A stretch of 64,000 nucleotides of DNA from assembly GCF_003955715.1 (NCBI RefSeq), contig NZ_CP034463.1, positions 5,332,001 to 5,396,000 of the forward strand. The letters run 5' to 3'. Position numbers and translations under genes: made by a program. How positions within the stretch are numbered: position 1 is the stretch's first letter; each line of letters starts with the position of its first letter. Below are positions 1 through 10,617 of the stretch, piece by piece. Origin of the DNA: Streptomyces aquilus. Its GTDB lineage: Bacteria > Actinomycetota > Actinomycetes > Streptomycetales > Streptomycetaceae. The notes beneath the pieces are model-generated. The model was not told the DNA's origin. It saw only the letters and a program-made list of their open reading frames with translations, and ran no database searches.

Positions 1-1150
<1,150 letters not shown>

Positions 1151-1154
<4 letters not shown>

Positions 1155-2215
1155 CCGAGCGGCACGCCCCGCGCCGCCAGCCACGGCACCGGGTCCACTC
1201 CCGAGCCCAGTTCCGGGGTGACCCGTACCTCGAAGTGCAGGTGCGGACCGGTGGAGTTGCCGGTGGTGCCCGACTGGCCGATCCACTGCCCCGCCGCCAC
1301 CTGGTCGCCCTGGTCGACGGTGACGGCGGCGAGATGGGCGTACTGCGTGTAGTAGCCGCCCGCGTGCTCGATCACGATCTCGATCCCGAAGGCGCCCCCG
1401 CAGGACACCGTCACCACCCGGCCCGCGCCCACCGAGCGCACCGGCGTGCCGATCGGTACCGCGAAGTCCTGCCCGGTGTGCCGGTTCGCCCACCGCGAGC
1501 CGCCGCTGCCGAAGCCCGCGGACAGCTCGTACGTCTCCACCGGGGTGACCCAGGGACTGGTGACCTGGATCGCCGGCTGATCCAGCCGGACGGCACCGCG
1601 GCAGGACCCCGCCGCGACCGAGGCGTCCGCCTGGCCCTGCAACTGGCTGCGCGCCTCTTCGAGCTTCTGCTCGATCCCCGTCTTCAGATCGGCGAGTTCG
1701 ACGTTCCGCTTCTCCAGCGACTGCCACGCGGTCGCGGCCTCCGCCTCGTCCGCGGCGAGCTTCGCCTCGGCCCGCCGGCTCTTCTCGATGGCGTTGTTCA
1801 CGGCCAGGTTCGTCTGGGAGAACACCTGCTGACCGCGCATCAGCTGATCAGGGCTGCCGGCGAGGATGATCTGCGCGGTGAGCGGAAGGTCGCCGCCGTT
1901 GCGGTACTGGGCGCGCGCGATCCGGCCCAGGTCCTCGTGCAGGACGGAGATGTCCCGCCGTTCCCGGTCGAGCAGCGCCTCCAGCCGCTGCGCCTTCGCC
2001 CGTTGCGCCTCCGCCTCCAGCCGCCCCGTCTCGTACTGCTGCGTCGCCACCGCCGCGTCCTCGTACAGCCGCGCCACCTGCGCGCTGATCCCGGCGTCCG
2101 TACCGCCGTCGGCGGGCGCCTTCTTCTCCGCGGCGTCGGTCGGACGGGCCGCCAGGACGGCGAGCGCGCACAACAGGGCCGGGACGAGCAGCGGATGACG
2201 GCGGGACGGTCGCAT
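1151..2215 (-). CDS. Secreted M23 (LytM) family peptidase with N-terminal coiled coil
   Basis: This is a predicted exported peptidoglycan endopeptidase or an EnvC/NlpD-like amidase activator. After MRPSRRH comes a hydrophobic signal segment (LLVPALLCALAVLAARPTDA). A long charged helical region at about residues 40-200 looks like a coiled coil. The C-terminal LytM domain carries the zinc-site motifs NRHTGQDFAVP and GPHLHFEV, plus GQSGTTGNSTG. All metal-ligand motifs are present, so an active enzyme is plausible. The start at 2215 is preferred because the signal peptide begins there; the open frame continues upstream without an obvious signal. The gene lies downstream of a tandem-repeat tract that sits between it and the histidine kinase. 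Confidence 0.88.
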
Positions 2216-2339
2216 GCCAGCGATCCTGACCCGGGTCCTCGCGGCGGTCCTGTTGGAGTCGTACGGCCGGGGGACAGGGGGCCTCGGACGGGTCAGTCGT
2301 ACGACTGAACGGCCGCCGCCGGGATGCGGGTGACGATCC

Positions 2340-2475
2340 GTCATGCGGGCCGGGGCGGTGCGTCACGCGGGCCGGGGCGGTGCGTCACGCGGGCCGGGGC
2401 GGTCGGCCATGCGGCCGGAGCGACCGGTTATGCGGGCCGGAGCAGTCGGTCATGCGGGCCGGGGCGGTCCGTCAT
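2340..2475. repeat. 22-bp tandem repeat tract, about six units
   Basis: Six near-identical 22-bp units (one is 21 bp) follow each other; the type unit begins GTCATGCGGGCCGGGGCGGT. Units start near 2340, 2362, 2384, 2406, 2427 and 2449, with a decayed seventh near 2471. The tract lies between the stop of the histidine kinase gene and the start of the M23 peptidase gene, both on the minus strand. It therefore sits in the upstream or leader region of the peptidase gene. Confidence 0.9.
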
Positions 2476-2484
2476 GTTCGGCGG

Positions 2485-4173
2485 TCATTCGAGGGGTGCC
2501 TCCCACACCACCGTCGTACCGCCTCCGTCCTCGCCGATGCCCGGTCCGTGCCGGCTGTCGCCGCCGAGGGACTCCGCGCGTCGCTTGAGGTTCTTCAGGC
2601 CGCTGCGCCGCCCGCCGTCCGGGATGCCCACGCCGTCGTCCGCGACGGTCAGGCGGACGCCCTTCCGGCCGTCCGGCAGGATCGCGTCGGCGTCCACGAC
2701 GACCTCGATACGGGAGGCCCGGGCGTGCCGGAAGGCGTTGGAGAGGGCCTCGCGCAGAGCCGCGATGAGGTTCTTGCCGGTGAGGTCGCCGACCAGGGCG
2801 TCCACGGGTCCGACGAAACGGTGCGAGGGCTTGAAGCCGAGCGGCACCGCGGCCGTGTTGATCTCCCGCAGCACGCGTGTGCGCAGCCCCGAGGGCGCCT
2901 CGGCCGGCCCCTGCTGGAGCGCGAAGATCGCGGTGCGGATCTCCTGGATGGTGACGTCGAGTTCGTCGACGGCGTTGCCGACGCCCTCGCGCACCTCCGG
3001 CACGACCGATCCGCGCTGCGCGCTCTCCAGCAGCATCCCGGTGGCGAACAGCCGCTGGATGACGAGGTCGTGCAGGTCACGGGCGATACGGTCACGGTCC
3101 TCGTAGACGGCGAGCCGCTCCCGGTCGCGCTGCGCGTCGGCCATCATCAGCGCGAGCGCGGCCTGCGAGGCGAACTGGACGGCCAGCGTGCGCTCGGTCT
3201 CCGTGAACGGCCGCTCCCCCCGTGCCCGCGGGGTGACCAGGGCGCCCAGGATCCGGCCGTCGCTGTGCAGGGGCACCATCATGGTGGGCCCGTAGCCGTG
3301 CGCCAGCGTGGTGATCACGCGGGGGTCGCCGGCCGCGTCCTCCAGGAACACCGCCTGTCCGTCGAGGAGTTCGGCGACGATCCCGCTCTCCGGCGGCACG
3401 ATCGTGCCCAGCATGGCCGACGGGCGGTCCGCGGCCACGGCCGCGATCTCCAGGCCCCCCTCGTCCGCGGGCAGCAGGACGATCCCGGCGGCCGAACCCG
3501 ACAGCTTGCGGGCCTGCTCGGCGACGACCTGAAGGGCGTCGTCCGCGTCGCCGCCCGACAGCAGGGCGGTGGTGACGGCGACCGACCCGTCGATCCAGTG
3601 CTCGCGCTGCTTGGCCGCCTCGTACAGCCGGGCGTTGCCGATCGCGATCCCGGCCTCGGTCGCCAGCACCCGGACCATGGTGAGGTCGTAGTCGTTGAAC
3701 GGCTGCCCGCCGTGCTTCTCCGTCAGGTACAGGTTCCCGAAGATCTCCCCCTGGACGCGGATCGGGAGGCCGAGGAAGCCGCGCATCGGCGGGTGGTGCT
3801 CGGGGAAGCCGCAGGAGCGCGGGTCGGTGGTCAGGTCCGCGAGCCGTACCGGCCCGGGGTCGCGGATGAGGGCGCCGAGCAGGCCGCGGTGCCCGTCCGG
3901 CCGGCGTCCGATACGGCGCGCGGTCGCCTCGTCGACCCCGTGGTGGACGAAGTCCGCCAGGCCCCGCCCGTTCTCGTCGATGACTCCGATGGCCGCGTAT
4001 CGGGCGCCCGTCAACTCGGCCGCGGTCTCGCAGATCCGGTCCAGCGTGGAGTGCAGTTCGAGTCCGCTGCCGACGGACCGCATGGCCTCCAGCAGCTGCG
4101 GCACCCGCGCGGTCAGCTCGGCCGACAGCGCGGAAGGCAGCGAACCGGGGCCGGGGCGCGGGGTGTCGGACAT
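2485..4173 (-). CDS. DevS/DosS-like sensor histidine kinase with two GAF domains
   Basis: The 562-residue kinase has GAF-1 (about 45-190), GAF-2 (about 215-365), a HisKA_3 dimerisation domain and a HATPase_c domain. The phosphoacceptor is His368 in ARDLHDLVIQRLF; ATP-lid motifs are DDGVGIP and GLKNLKRRAESLGG. This order is that of mycobacterial DosS/DosT, redox, oxygen and nitric oxide sensors with heme in GAF-1. A His-His-Pro-Pro-Met run at 126-130 resembles the heme-ligand region of that family as I remember it; heme binding is an inference. No response regulator gene is adjacent, so it appears orphan. It has no membrane segments. The cytochrome bd operon directly upstream would fit an oxygen or redox role. 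Confidence 0.85.
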   Translation of the reverse strand: MSDTPRPGPGSLPSALSAELTARVPQLLEAMRSVGSGLELHSTLDRICETAAELTGARYAAIGVIDENGRGLADFVHHGVDEATARRIGRRPDGHRGLLGALIRDPGPVRLADLTTDPRSCGFPEHHPPMRGFLGLPIRVQGEIFGNLYLTEKHGGQPFNDYDLTMVRVLATEAGIAIGNARLYEAAKQREHWIDGSVAVTTALLSGGDADDALQVVAEQARKLSGSAAGIVLLPADEGGLEIAAVAADRPSAMLGTIVPPESGIVAELLDGQAVFLEDAAGDPRVITTLAHGYGPTMMVPLHSDGRILGALVTPRARGERPFTETERTLAVQFASQAALALMMADAQRDRERLAVYEDRDRIARDLHDLVIQRLFATGMLLESAQRGSVVPEVREGVGNAVDELDVTIQEIRTAIFALQQGPAEAPSGLRTRVLREINTAAVPLGFKPSHRFVGPVDALVGDLTGKNLIAALREALSNAFRHARASRIEVVVDADAILPDGRKGVRLTVADDGVGIPDGGRRSGLKNLKRRAESLGGDSRHGPGIGEDGGGTTVVWEAPLE

Positions 4174-4266
4174 GAGCTGAGCGTAATTAGTCCCATTTGA
4201 TACAGAAAGTCGGGAACGGGTCGCGTTGAAGAGCGCGCTGAAGATCGCGTGGAGTTCGCCCGCTGT

Positions 4267-7200
4267 CTACGCCGTCAGCGCCGGCGCCTCGGCATCCGAC
4301 TCCCGCTCCGCCATCTCCCGCAACGGCCCCTCCTCGGCTGCCAGCTGCGCGTAGGAGCCCCGCTGCACGACGCGTCCCCCGTCGAGCACGACGATCTCGT
4401 CCACCGCCTCCAGCCCGGCGAGCCGGTGGGTGATGAGCAACGTCGTACGGCCTTCGGTGGCGGCCAGCAGGTCGGCGGTGAGCGCGTCGGCGGTGGGCAG
4501 GTCGAGATGCTCGGCGGGCTCGTCCAGGACCAGGACGGGGAAGTCGGCGAGCAGCGCCCGGGCCAGCGCCAGCCGCTGCCGCTGTCCTCCGGACAGCCGC
4601 GCCCCGTGCTCGCCGACCAGGGTGTCCAGCCCGTCGGGCAGTCCGTCGGCCCAGTCGAGCAGCCGGGCCCGCCGCAGGGCGTCACGGAGGTCCGCCTCGG
4701 TGGCGTCCTTCTTCGCGAGCAGCAGGTTCTCCCGCAGCGAGCTGTCGAAGAGGTGCGCGTCCTGCGCACACAGCCCGACGAACCGCCGTACGGCGTCCCC
4801 GTCCAGGCCGTACGCGTCCACGCCGCCGAGCGTGTACGAACCGGCCCGCGCGTCCAGGAATCGCAGCAGCACCTGCGCGAGGGTCGTCTTGCCGGACCCG
4901 GAGGGGCCTACGACGGCGATCCGGCGGCCTTCCGTGACGGTCAGGTCGAGCCCCGTGAGGGCGTCCCGCCGCTGCCCGGCGTACCGGGCGGACAGCCCCC
5001 TCACGACGACCGGGAACGGCGACGCGGGCGCCTCGCAGGGCCGCTCCGGTTCCCGTACGGGTTCGGGGGCGTCCAGCACCTCGTACACCCGCTCCGCGCT
5101 CTTGCGGACCCGCTGGCGGTACTGCACGGCGAGCGGGAGGCCGAGGACGGCCTCGAAGGCGGCCAGCGGGGTGAGGACGACGACGGCCATGGCGACGCCG
5201 CCGAGCCGTCCGGCGGCGACCGCCTGGGCGCCCGCGAGCGCGGTGGCGGCGACGGTGAGGCCGGAGACGAGCGCGGTGAGGCCGTCACCGAGGGCGGTGG
5301 CGGTGGCGCCGCGCGCTGCGATCCGGGTGAGCACTCCGTCGGCCTCGCGCGCTTCGGCGGTACGTGCGGGCAGGGCGCCGGCGACGGTCAGTTCGGCGGT
5401 CCCCGTCAGCAGGTCGGTCACTCGCGTCGCCAGCACACCGCGTGCCGGCGCCAGCCTCCGCTCCGCGCGCCGGGCCACCGCACCGGTGACCAGCGGCACG
5501 CCGACCCCGGCCGCCAGCAGCCCCACGGCGAGTGCGGCACCGGCCTCGGGCAGCAGCCAGGCCGTGAAGCCGACGGACGCGGCGGACACGGTCAGCGCCG
5601 CGCCCGCGGGCAGCAGCCAGCGCAGCCAGTAGTCCTGGAGGGCGTCGACATCCGCGACGAGCCGCGACAGCAGGTCGCCCCGGCGGGTCCGCCGCAGCCC
5701 GGCGGGCGCCAGCCGCTCCAGGCGCCGGTACACGGCGACCCGGGTGTCGGCCAGCATCCGCAGCACGGCGTCGTGCGACACGAGGCGCTCGGCGTAGCGG
5801 AAGACGGCCCGCCCGATCCCGAAGGCGCGCGTCGCCGTGACGGCCACCATCAGATAGAGCACGGGTGGCTGCTGCGAGGCCCGCGAGATCAGCCACCCGG
5901 AGGTCGCCATGAGCCCGACGGCACTGCCGAGCGCGAGGCTCCCGAGCAGCAGGGCGAGCGCGAGCCGGCCGCGCCGGGGACCGGACATGGCGCGCACGCG
6001 GGCGAGGACACCGCGGCTTTCCGCTGCGGGTACGGCGGTCTTCGCGGCGTCGGCGGTCTTCGCGGCGTCGGCGGCGTTCCAGGTGCCTGCGATGTCGGCG
6101 GCGTCGGCGATGTCTGCGGTGTCCGCGGTGGGATGCGTCGCCGCTTCGACCTGACGGCCCTCACCAGAGGCCTGAACCGTGCCGGCCTCGGCGGGTGCCG
6201 CGTTCGCGGGCTCGGCCATCCGCACCACCCGGTCCGCAATCCCCAGCAACGCCGGCCGGTGCACGACGAGGAGCACCGTGCGCCCCACCGCCAGCCTCCG
6301 CACCGCCGCCACGACCTCGGCCTCGGTGGCCCCGTCGAGCGCGGCGGTCGGCTCGTCGAGCAGCAGCACGGGCCGGTCCGCGAGGAACGCCCGTGCCAGC
6401 GCGAGCCGCTGCCGCTGACCGGCGGACAGCCCGGCCCCGTCCTCGCCGAGCCCGGTCTCGGCGCCCTGCGGCAGCGCGTCGACGAACTCCAGGGCCCCCG
6501 CGTCCGAGAGCGCCTGCCGTACGGCGGCGTCGTCCGCGTCGGGCCGTGCCAGCCGCACGTTCTCCGCGATCGTCCCGGCGAACAGCTGCGGCCGCTGCGG
6601 CACCCACGCGACCTGTGACCGCCACTGGTCGAGGTCGGCGTCGGCGAGATCGACTCCCCCGGCCAGCACCCGCCCCTCGGCGGGCCGCACGAAACCCAGC
6701 AACACATTCAGCAGCGTGGACTTGCCCGCCCCGCTCGGCCCGACCAGCGCGACCGTCTCACCGGGCTCGACGGCGAAGGAGACGTCCTGGACGGCATCAC
6801 CGGACCGCCCCGGGTAACGAACGGTGACGCCATCGAAGGTCAACGCGCCGGCCGGCACGGCGGCCGTGCCCGCCACCGGCACAGGCGTCTCCAGCACCTC
6901 GAAGATCTCCTCGGCGGCGGCCAGCCCCTCCGCCGCCGCGTGGTACTGCGCCCCGACCTGCCGCAGCGGCAGATACGCCTCGGGTGCCAGCACGAGGATG
7001 ACCAGCCCGTCGTACAGGTCCATCTCGCCGTGCACCAGCCGCATGCCGATCGTCACGGCGACGAGGGCCACCGACAGCGTGGCGAGCAGTTCCAGCGCGA
7101 AGGAGGAGATGAAGGCGATCCGCAGCGTCCGCATGGTCGCCTGCCGGTACTCGCCGGTGATGCGCTTGATCGACTCGGCCTGTGCCTTGGCCCGGCCGAA

Positions 7201-7845
7201 CACCTTCAGGGTCGGCAGACCGGCGACGACGTCCAGGAAGTGCCCGGACAGCCGGGACAGCAGCTGCCACTGCCGGTCCATCTGCGACTGGGTGGCCCAG
7301 CCGATCAGCATCATGAAGATCGGGATGAGCGGGAGCGTGCCCACGATGATGGCGGCCGAGACCCAGTCCTCGGTGACCACCCGCGCCAGCACCGCCACCG
7401 GCACGACCACCGCCAGCCCCAACTGCGGGAGATAGCGCGAGAAGTAGTCGTCCAGGGCGTCGACGCCCCGGGTGGCGAGGGCGACCAGCGAACCGGTCCG
7501 CTGCCCGCTCAGCCACCCCGGCCCGAGCGCCGCGGCCCGCTCCAGCAACCGCCCCCGCAGTTCGGACTTCACCGCCGCACTCGCCCGATGGGCGGCGAGC
7601 TCGGTGAGCCAGGACACCAGGGCGCGACCGCCGGCCACCGCGACCAACAGCAGCAGGGGAGTGCGGAGTTCAGCGGCCGACGTCCCGTGCCGGAAGGCGC
7701 CCACCACCACCTCGGCGATGAGCATCGCCTGGGCGATGACCAGCGCCGCTCCGACGACGCCCAGACCGACGACGGCCGCCATGAAGAGGCGAGTGGCGCG
7801 AGCGTAGCGGAGCAGACGCGGATCGATTGGTTTCACGTGAAACAC
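4267..7845 (-). CDS. cydDC: Fused CydD-CydC heterodimeric-type ABC transporter for cytochrome bd assembly
   Basis: One 1192-residue polypeptide holds two complete ABC-exporter halves; most bacteria encode CydD and CydC separately. The first half has membrane segments from about 20-310, Walker A GPSGAGKSTLL near 368 and signature LSAGQRQRLALARA. The second half has membrane segments from about 630-890, Walker A GPSGSGKTTLA near 979 and signature LSGGQRQRLALARA. The family exports thiols or handles heme, and is needed for mature bd oxidase. An Ala/Thr/Asp-rich linker joins the halves. The GTG start is three bases after cydB's stop, and the first codons (MFHVK) are written by an exact parS palindrome. 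A downstream start cannot be excluded, because the conserved part begins near residue 9. Confidence 0.93.
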   Translation of the reverse strand: MFHVKPIDPRLLRYARATRLFMAAVVGLGVVGAALVIAQAMLIAEVVVGAFRHGTSAAELRTPLLLLVAVAGGRALVSWLTELAAHRASAAVKSELRGRLLERAAALGPGWLSGQRTGSLVALATRGVDALDDYFSRYLPQLGLAVVVPVAVLARVVTEDWVSAAIIVGTLPLIPIFMMLIGWATQSQMDRQWQLLSRLSGHFLDVVAGLPTLKVFGRAKAQAESIKRITGEYRQATMRTLRIAFISSFALELLATLSVALVAVTIGMRLVHGEMDLYDGLVILVLAPEAYLPLRQVGAQYHAAAEGLAAAEEIFEVLETPVPVAGTAAVPAGALTFDGVTVRYPGRSGDAVQDVSFAVEPGETVALVGPSGAGKSTLLNVLLGFVRPAEGRVLAGGVDLADADLDQWRSQVAWVPQRPQLFAGTIAENVRLARPDADDAAVRQALSDAGALEFVDALPQGAETGLGEDGAGLSAGQRQRLALARAFLADRPVLLLDEPTAALDGATEAEVVAAVRRLAVGRTVLLVVHRPALLGIADRVVRMAEPANAAPAEAGTVQASGEGRQVEAATHPTADTADIADAADIAGTWNAADAAKTADAAKTAVPAAESRGVLARVRAMSGPRRGRLALALLLGSLALGSAVGLMATSGWLISRASQQPPVLYLMVAVTATRAFGIGRAVFRYAERLVSHDAVLRMLADTRVAVYRRLERLAPAGLRRTRRGDLLSRLVADVDALQDYWLRWLLPAGAALTVSAASVGFTAWLLPEAGAALAVGLLAAGVGVPLVTGAVARRAERRLAPARGVLATRVTDLLTGTAELTVAGALPARTAEAREADGVLTRIAARGATATALGDGLTALVSGLTVAATALAGAQAVAAGRLGGVAMAVVVLTPLAAFEAVLGLPLAVQYRQRVRKSAERVYEVLDAPEPVREPERPCEAPASPFPVVVRGLSARYAGQRRDALTGLDLTVTEGRRIAVVGPSGSGKTTLAQVLLRFLDARAGSYTLGGVDAYGLDGDAVRRFVGLCAQDAHLFDSSLRENLLLAKKDATEADLRDALRRARLLDWADGLPDGLDTLVGEHGARLSGGQRQRLALARALLADFPVLVLDEPAEHLDLPTADALTADLLAATEGRTTLLITHRLAGLEAVDEIVVLDGGRVVQRGSYAQLAAEEGPLREMAERESDAEAPALTA
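7830..7843. promoter_or_regulatory. parS site at the cydDC start codon
   Basis: Exact GTTTCACGTGAAAC. It overlaps the GTG start of cydDC and writes MFHVK. Confidence 0.9.
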
Positions 7846-7848
7846 ACC

Positions 7849-8853
7849 TCAATGCGTGGCTTCGGCGATGTGCTGCGTTCCGATGCGCTTGCGGAACACC
7901 CAGTAGGTCCAGCTCTGATAGAGCAGGACGACCGGCGTGGCGATCGCCGCACACCAGGTCATGATCTTCAGGGTGTACGGGCTCGACGAGGCGTTGGTGA
8001 CCGTCAGGCTCCAGTCCTCGTGGAGCGAGGACGGCATGACGTTCGGGAAGAGCGACAGGAAGAGCATCGCCACGGCGGCCACGATGGTGACGCCGGACAG
8101 CGCGAACGACCAGCCCTCACGCCCGGCCTGATTGGCCACCAGGGCGGCGATCAGGGCGGCGACGGCCACGACCAGGGCGACCAGGCTCTTGGCGTCACCG
8201 CTGTCGACCTGCGTCCACAGCAGGAAGATCGCCGCGAACACGGCCGTGACGAGCCCGACCTGAAGCGCCAGCTTCCGCGCCCGCTCCCGGATGTCCCCGA
8301 CGGTCTTGAGCGCCGTGAACACCGCCCCGTGGAAGGTGAACAGCGTGAGCGTCACCAGGCCGCCGAGGAGGGCGTAGGGGTTGAGCAGGTCCCAGAAGGT
8401 GCCGACGTACTCGAAGTTCTTGTCGATCTTCACGCCTCGCACGATGTTGCCGAAGGCGACGCCCCACAGGAACGCGGGGATGAGGGAGGTCCAGAAGATC
8501 GCGGTCTCCCAGTTGCGCTGCCAGTTCTCCTCGGGCCGCTTCGCCCGGTACTCGAAGGCGACCCCGCGAACGATCAGACAGACCAGGATGATCAGCAGCG
8601 GCAGATAGAAGCCGGAGAAGAGCGTGGCGTACCACTCGGGGAAGGCGGCGAAGGTCGCGCCGCCCGCGGTGAGGAGCCACACCTCGTTGCCGTCCCAGAC
8701 GGGGCCGATCGTGTTGATCAGCACCCGCTTCTCGGGCCGGTCGCGGGCCAGCAGCTTGGTGAGGATGCCGACCCCGAAGTCGAAGCCCTCCAGGAAGAAG
8801 TAGCCGGTCCACAGGACGGCGATGAGCACGAACCAGACGTCGTGAAGTTCCAT
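7849..8853 (-). CDS. cydB: Cytochrome bd ubiquinol/menaquinol oxidase subunit II
   Basis: CydB is the second integral-membrane subunit of the high-affinity bd oxidase, which reduces oxygen with quinol electrons and does not pump protons. The 334-residue protein carries the family signature WDGNEVWLLTAGGATFAAFPEWYATLFSG and about eight or nine hydrophobic helices. ATG 8853 is 18 bases after cydA's stop, and the stop is almost contiguous with cydDC, so the three genes form one operon. Length and motifs are normal. Confidence 0.96.
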   Translation of the reverse strand: MELHDVWFVLIAVLWTGYFFLEGFDFGVGILTKLLARDRPEKRVLINTIGPVWDGNEVWLLTAGGATFAAFPEWYATLFSGFYLPLLIILVCLIVRGVAFEYRAKRPEENWQRNWETAIFWTSLIPAFLWGVAFGNIVRGVKIDKNFEYVGTFWDLLNPYALLGGLVTLTLFTFHGAVFTALKTVGDIRERARKLALQVGLVTAVFAAIFLLWTQVDSGDAKSLVALVVAVAALIAALVANQAGREGWSFALSGVTIVAAVAMLFLSLFPNVMPSSLHEDWSLTVTNASSSPYTLKIMTWCAAIATPVVLLYQSWTYWVFRKRIGTQHIAEATH

Positions 8854-8871
8854 GACTCGCTCTCCCTCGGC

Positions 8872-10386
8872 CTAGTACGAGAAGGCCATCGGCTTGTCGG
8901 CGTCACGGGTGTCGCCGCCGATCTTCGTGGGCGGGTTGAGGTCGGCCTCGGTGAGCTCGGGCGGGCCGGCCTTGACGTACTTCGCGAGCAGCTTGACCTC
9001 GACGACGGCCAGGATGGCGTACAGCGTGGTGAAGACGATCATCGAGGTGAGGACCTCGCCCTGGGAGACACCGGGGGAGACCGCGTGGCGGGTCTGCAGG
9101 ACGCCGTAGACGACCCACGGCTGGCGGCCCATCTCGGTGAAGATCCAGCCCCAGGAGTTGGCGATCAGCGGGAAGCCCATGGTCAGGACGGCGATGCGCC
9201 AGTACCACTTGGTGAGCGTCGGGCCGAGGGCCTTCTTGCCGCGGGGCAGCAGCACGAGATGCGGCACCTCGTCGTCGGCCACCCGCAGGTGCTGCGGCAA
9301 CAAGAACTTCTTGCGGGTCAGCCAGAGTCCGAGCAGGCCGATCGCGAAGGACGTCATGCCGAAGCCGATCATCCACCGGAAACCCCAGTAGGCGACGGGG
9401 ATGTTGGGCCGGTAGTCGCCCGGTCCGAACTTCTCCTGCTCGGACTTGTTGACGTCGTTGATGCCCGGGACGTACGAGTTGAAGTCGTCGTTGGCCAGGA
9501 AGGACAGCAGTCCCGGAATCTCTATGGCGACCTTGTTGTGACCGGCGTCGACGTCGCCGTAGGCGAAGACCGAGAAGGGCGCCGGCTTCTCGCCGTCCCA
9601 CAGGGCCTCGGCGGCGGCCATCTTCATCGGCTGCTGCTCGAACATGATCTTGCCGAGGGTGTCGCCGCTGATCGCGGTGAGCAGACCGCCGACGATGACG
9701 GTGACCAGGCCGAGCCGCAGCGAGGTCTTCATGTCGCTGATGTGCTTCTTGCGCAGCAGGTGGAAGGCGGAGATGCCGACCATGAAGGCGCCACCGGTCA
9801 GGAACGCGGCGGACAGGGTGTGGAAGGCCTGCGCGAGCGCGGTGTTCTGGGTCAGGACGTGCCAGAAGTCGGTGAGCTCGGCCCTCCCCTTCGCCTCGTT
9901 GATCTTGTAGCCGACGGGGTGCTGCATCCACGAGTTGGCCGCGAGGATGAAGTACGCCGACAGGATCGTGCCGATCGAGACCATCCAGATGCAGGCCAGG
10001 TGGATCTTCTTCGGCAGCTTGTCCCAGCCGAAGATCCACAGCCCGATGAACGTCGACTCGAAGAAGAAGGCGATCAGGGCCTCGAAGGCGAGCGGGGCAC
10101 CGAAGATGTCGCCGACGAAGCGCGAGTAGTCGGACCAGTTCATGCCGAACTGGAACTCCTGCACGATGCCGGTGACCACACCCATCGCGATGTTGATCAG
10201 GAAGAGCTTGCCCCAGAACTTCGTCGCTCTGAGGTACTTCTCCTTCTCCGTGCGCACCCACGCGGTCTGCAGGCCGGCCGTGAGAGCCGCGAGCGAGATC
10301 GTCAGGGGGACGAACAGGAAGTGGTAGACGGTGGTGATGCCGAACTGCCAGCGCGCCAGTGTCTCCGGCGCCAGAGCCAGGTCCAC
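8872..10386 (-). CDS. cydA: Cytochrome bd oxidase subunit I
   Basis: CydA carries hemes b558, b595 and d and the quinol site in the cytoplasmic membrane. The 504-residue protein begins MDLALAPETLARWQFGITTVYH, which includes the conserved N-terminal heme-ligand His region, and has the signature GRQPWVVYGVLQT. The GTG start has AAGGAGA seven to ten bases upstream. It is first in cydA-cydB-cydDC. A near-perfect Rex operator lies about 85 bp upstream, so expression is expected to rise when NADH accumulates or oxygen is short. Confidence 0.97.
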   Translation of the reverse strand: MDLALAPETLARWQFGITTVYHFLFVPLTISLAALTAGLQTAWVRTEKEKYLRATKFWGKLFLINIAMGVVTGIVQEFQFGMNWSDYSRFVGDIFGAPLAFEALIAFFFESTFIGLWIFGWDKLPKKIHLACIWMVSIGTILSAYFILAANSWMQHPVGYKINEAKGRAELTDFWHVLTQNTALAQAFHTLSAAFLTGGAFMVGISAFHLLRKKHISDMKTSLRLGLVTVIVGGLLTAISGDTLGKIMFEQQPMKMAAAEALWDGEKPAPFSVFAYGDVDAGHNKVAIEIPGLLSFLANDDFNSYVPGINDVNKSEQEKFGPGDYRPNIPVAYWGFRWMIGFGMTSFAIGLLGLWLTRKKFLLPQHLRVADDEVPHLVLLPRGKKALGPTLTKWYWRIAVLTMGFPLIANSWGWIFTEMGRQPWVVYGVLQTRHAVSPGVSQGEVLTSMIVFTTLYAILAVVEVKLLAKYVKAGPPELTEADLNPPTKIGGDTRDADKPMAFSY

Positions 10387-10469
10387 GTCGTCAGTCTCCT
10401 TACGTCGCCGTGATACAGCGGCAGTTTGCCCCTTATGTCACACACATCACTGGAGCAACCGGGACACGC

Positions 10470-10493
10470 TTGTGAACGCGTTCACATTCACAA
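10470..10493. promoter_or_regulatory. Rex (NADH/NAD+ redox) operator upstream of cydA
   Basis: TGTGAACGCGTTCACA at 10471-10486 is a perfect 16-bp palindrome that matches the Streptomyces Rex operator known from cyd promoters. A further TTCACAA half-site follows at 10487-10493, on the same face as a second arm. The same core also fits the Crp pattern TGTGA-N6-TCACA, so dual binding cannot be excluded by eye. Confidence 0.88.
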
Positions 10494-10617
10494 GCAATTA
10501 TGACGCACTGATTTTCGACGCCGAACAGGGGGGCCCGCTTGGGCCATGTGGCACTGCACACAAGGGGCGTGCGGCACCCCTTGGCAGCGACTTCAACATC
10601 TTGTTGAATTACCGCCC

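Noticed and set aside
2380..4200. Long plus-strand open frame opposite the histidine kinase gene
   Set aside because: It is Arg/Gly-rich with no domain and complements a clear kinase gene. It is a GC-bias shadow.
4174..4266. DevR-type box (GGGAC-n-GTCCC) before the histidine kinase gene
   Set aside because: Only the half-site GGGAC is present; the second arm is missing.
6940..10413. A 1157-codon open frame opposite the cyd operon
   Set aside because: It is antisense to three well-recognised genes, has a low-complexity Gly/Asp/Arg/His composition, and arises from strong GC third-position bias.
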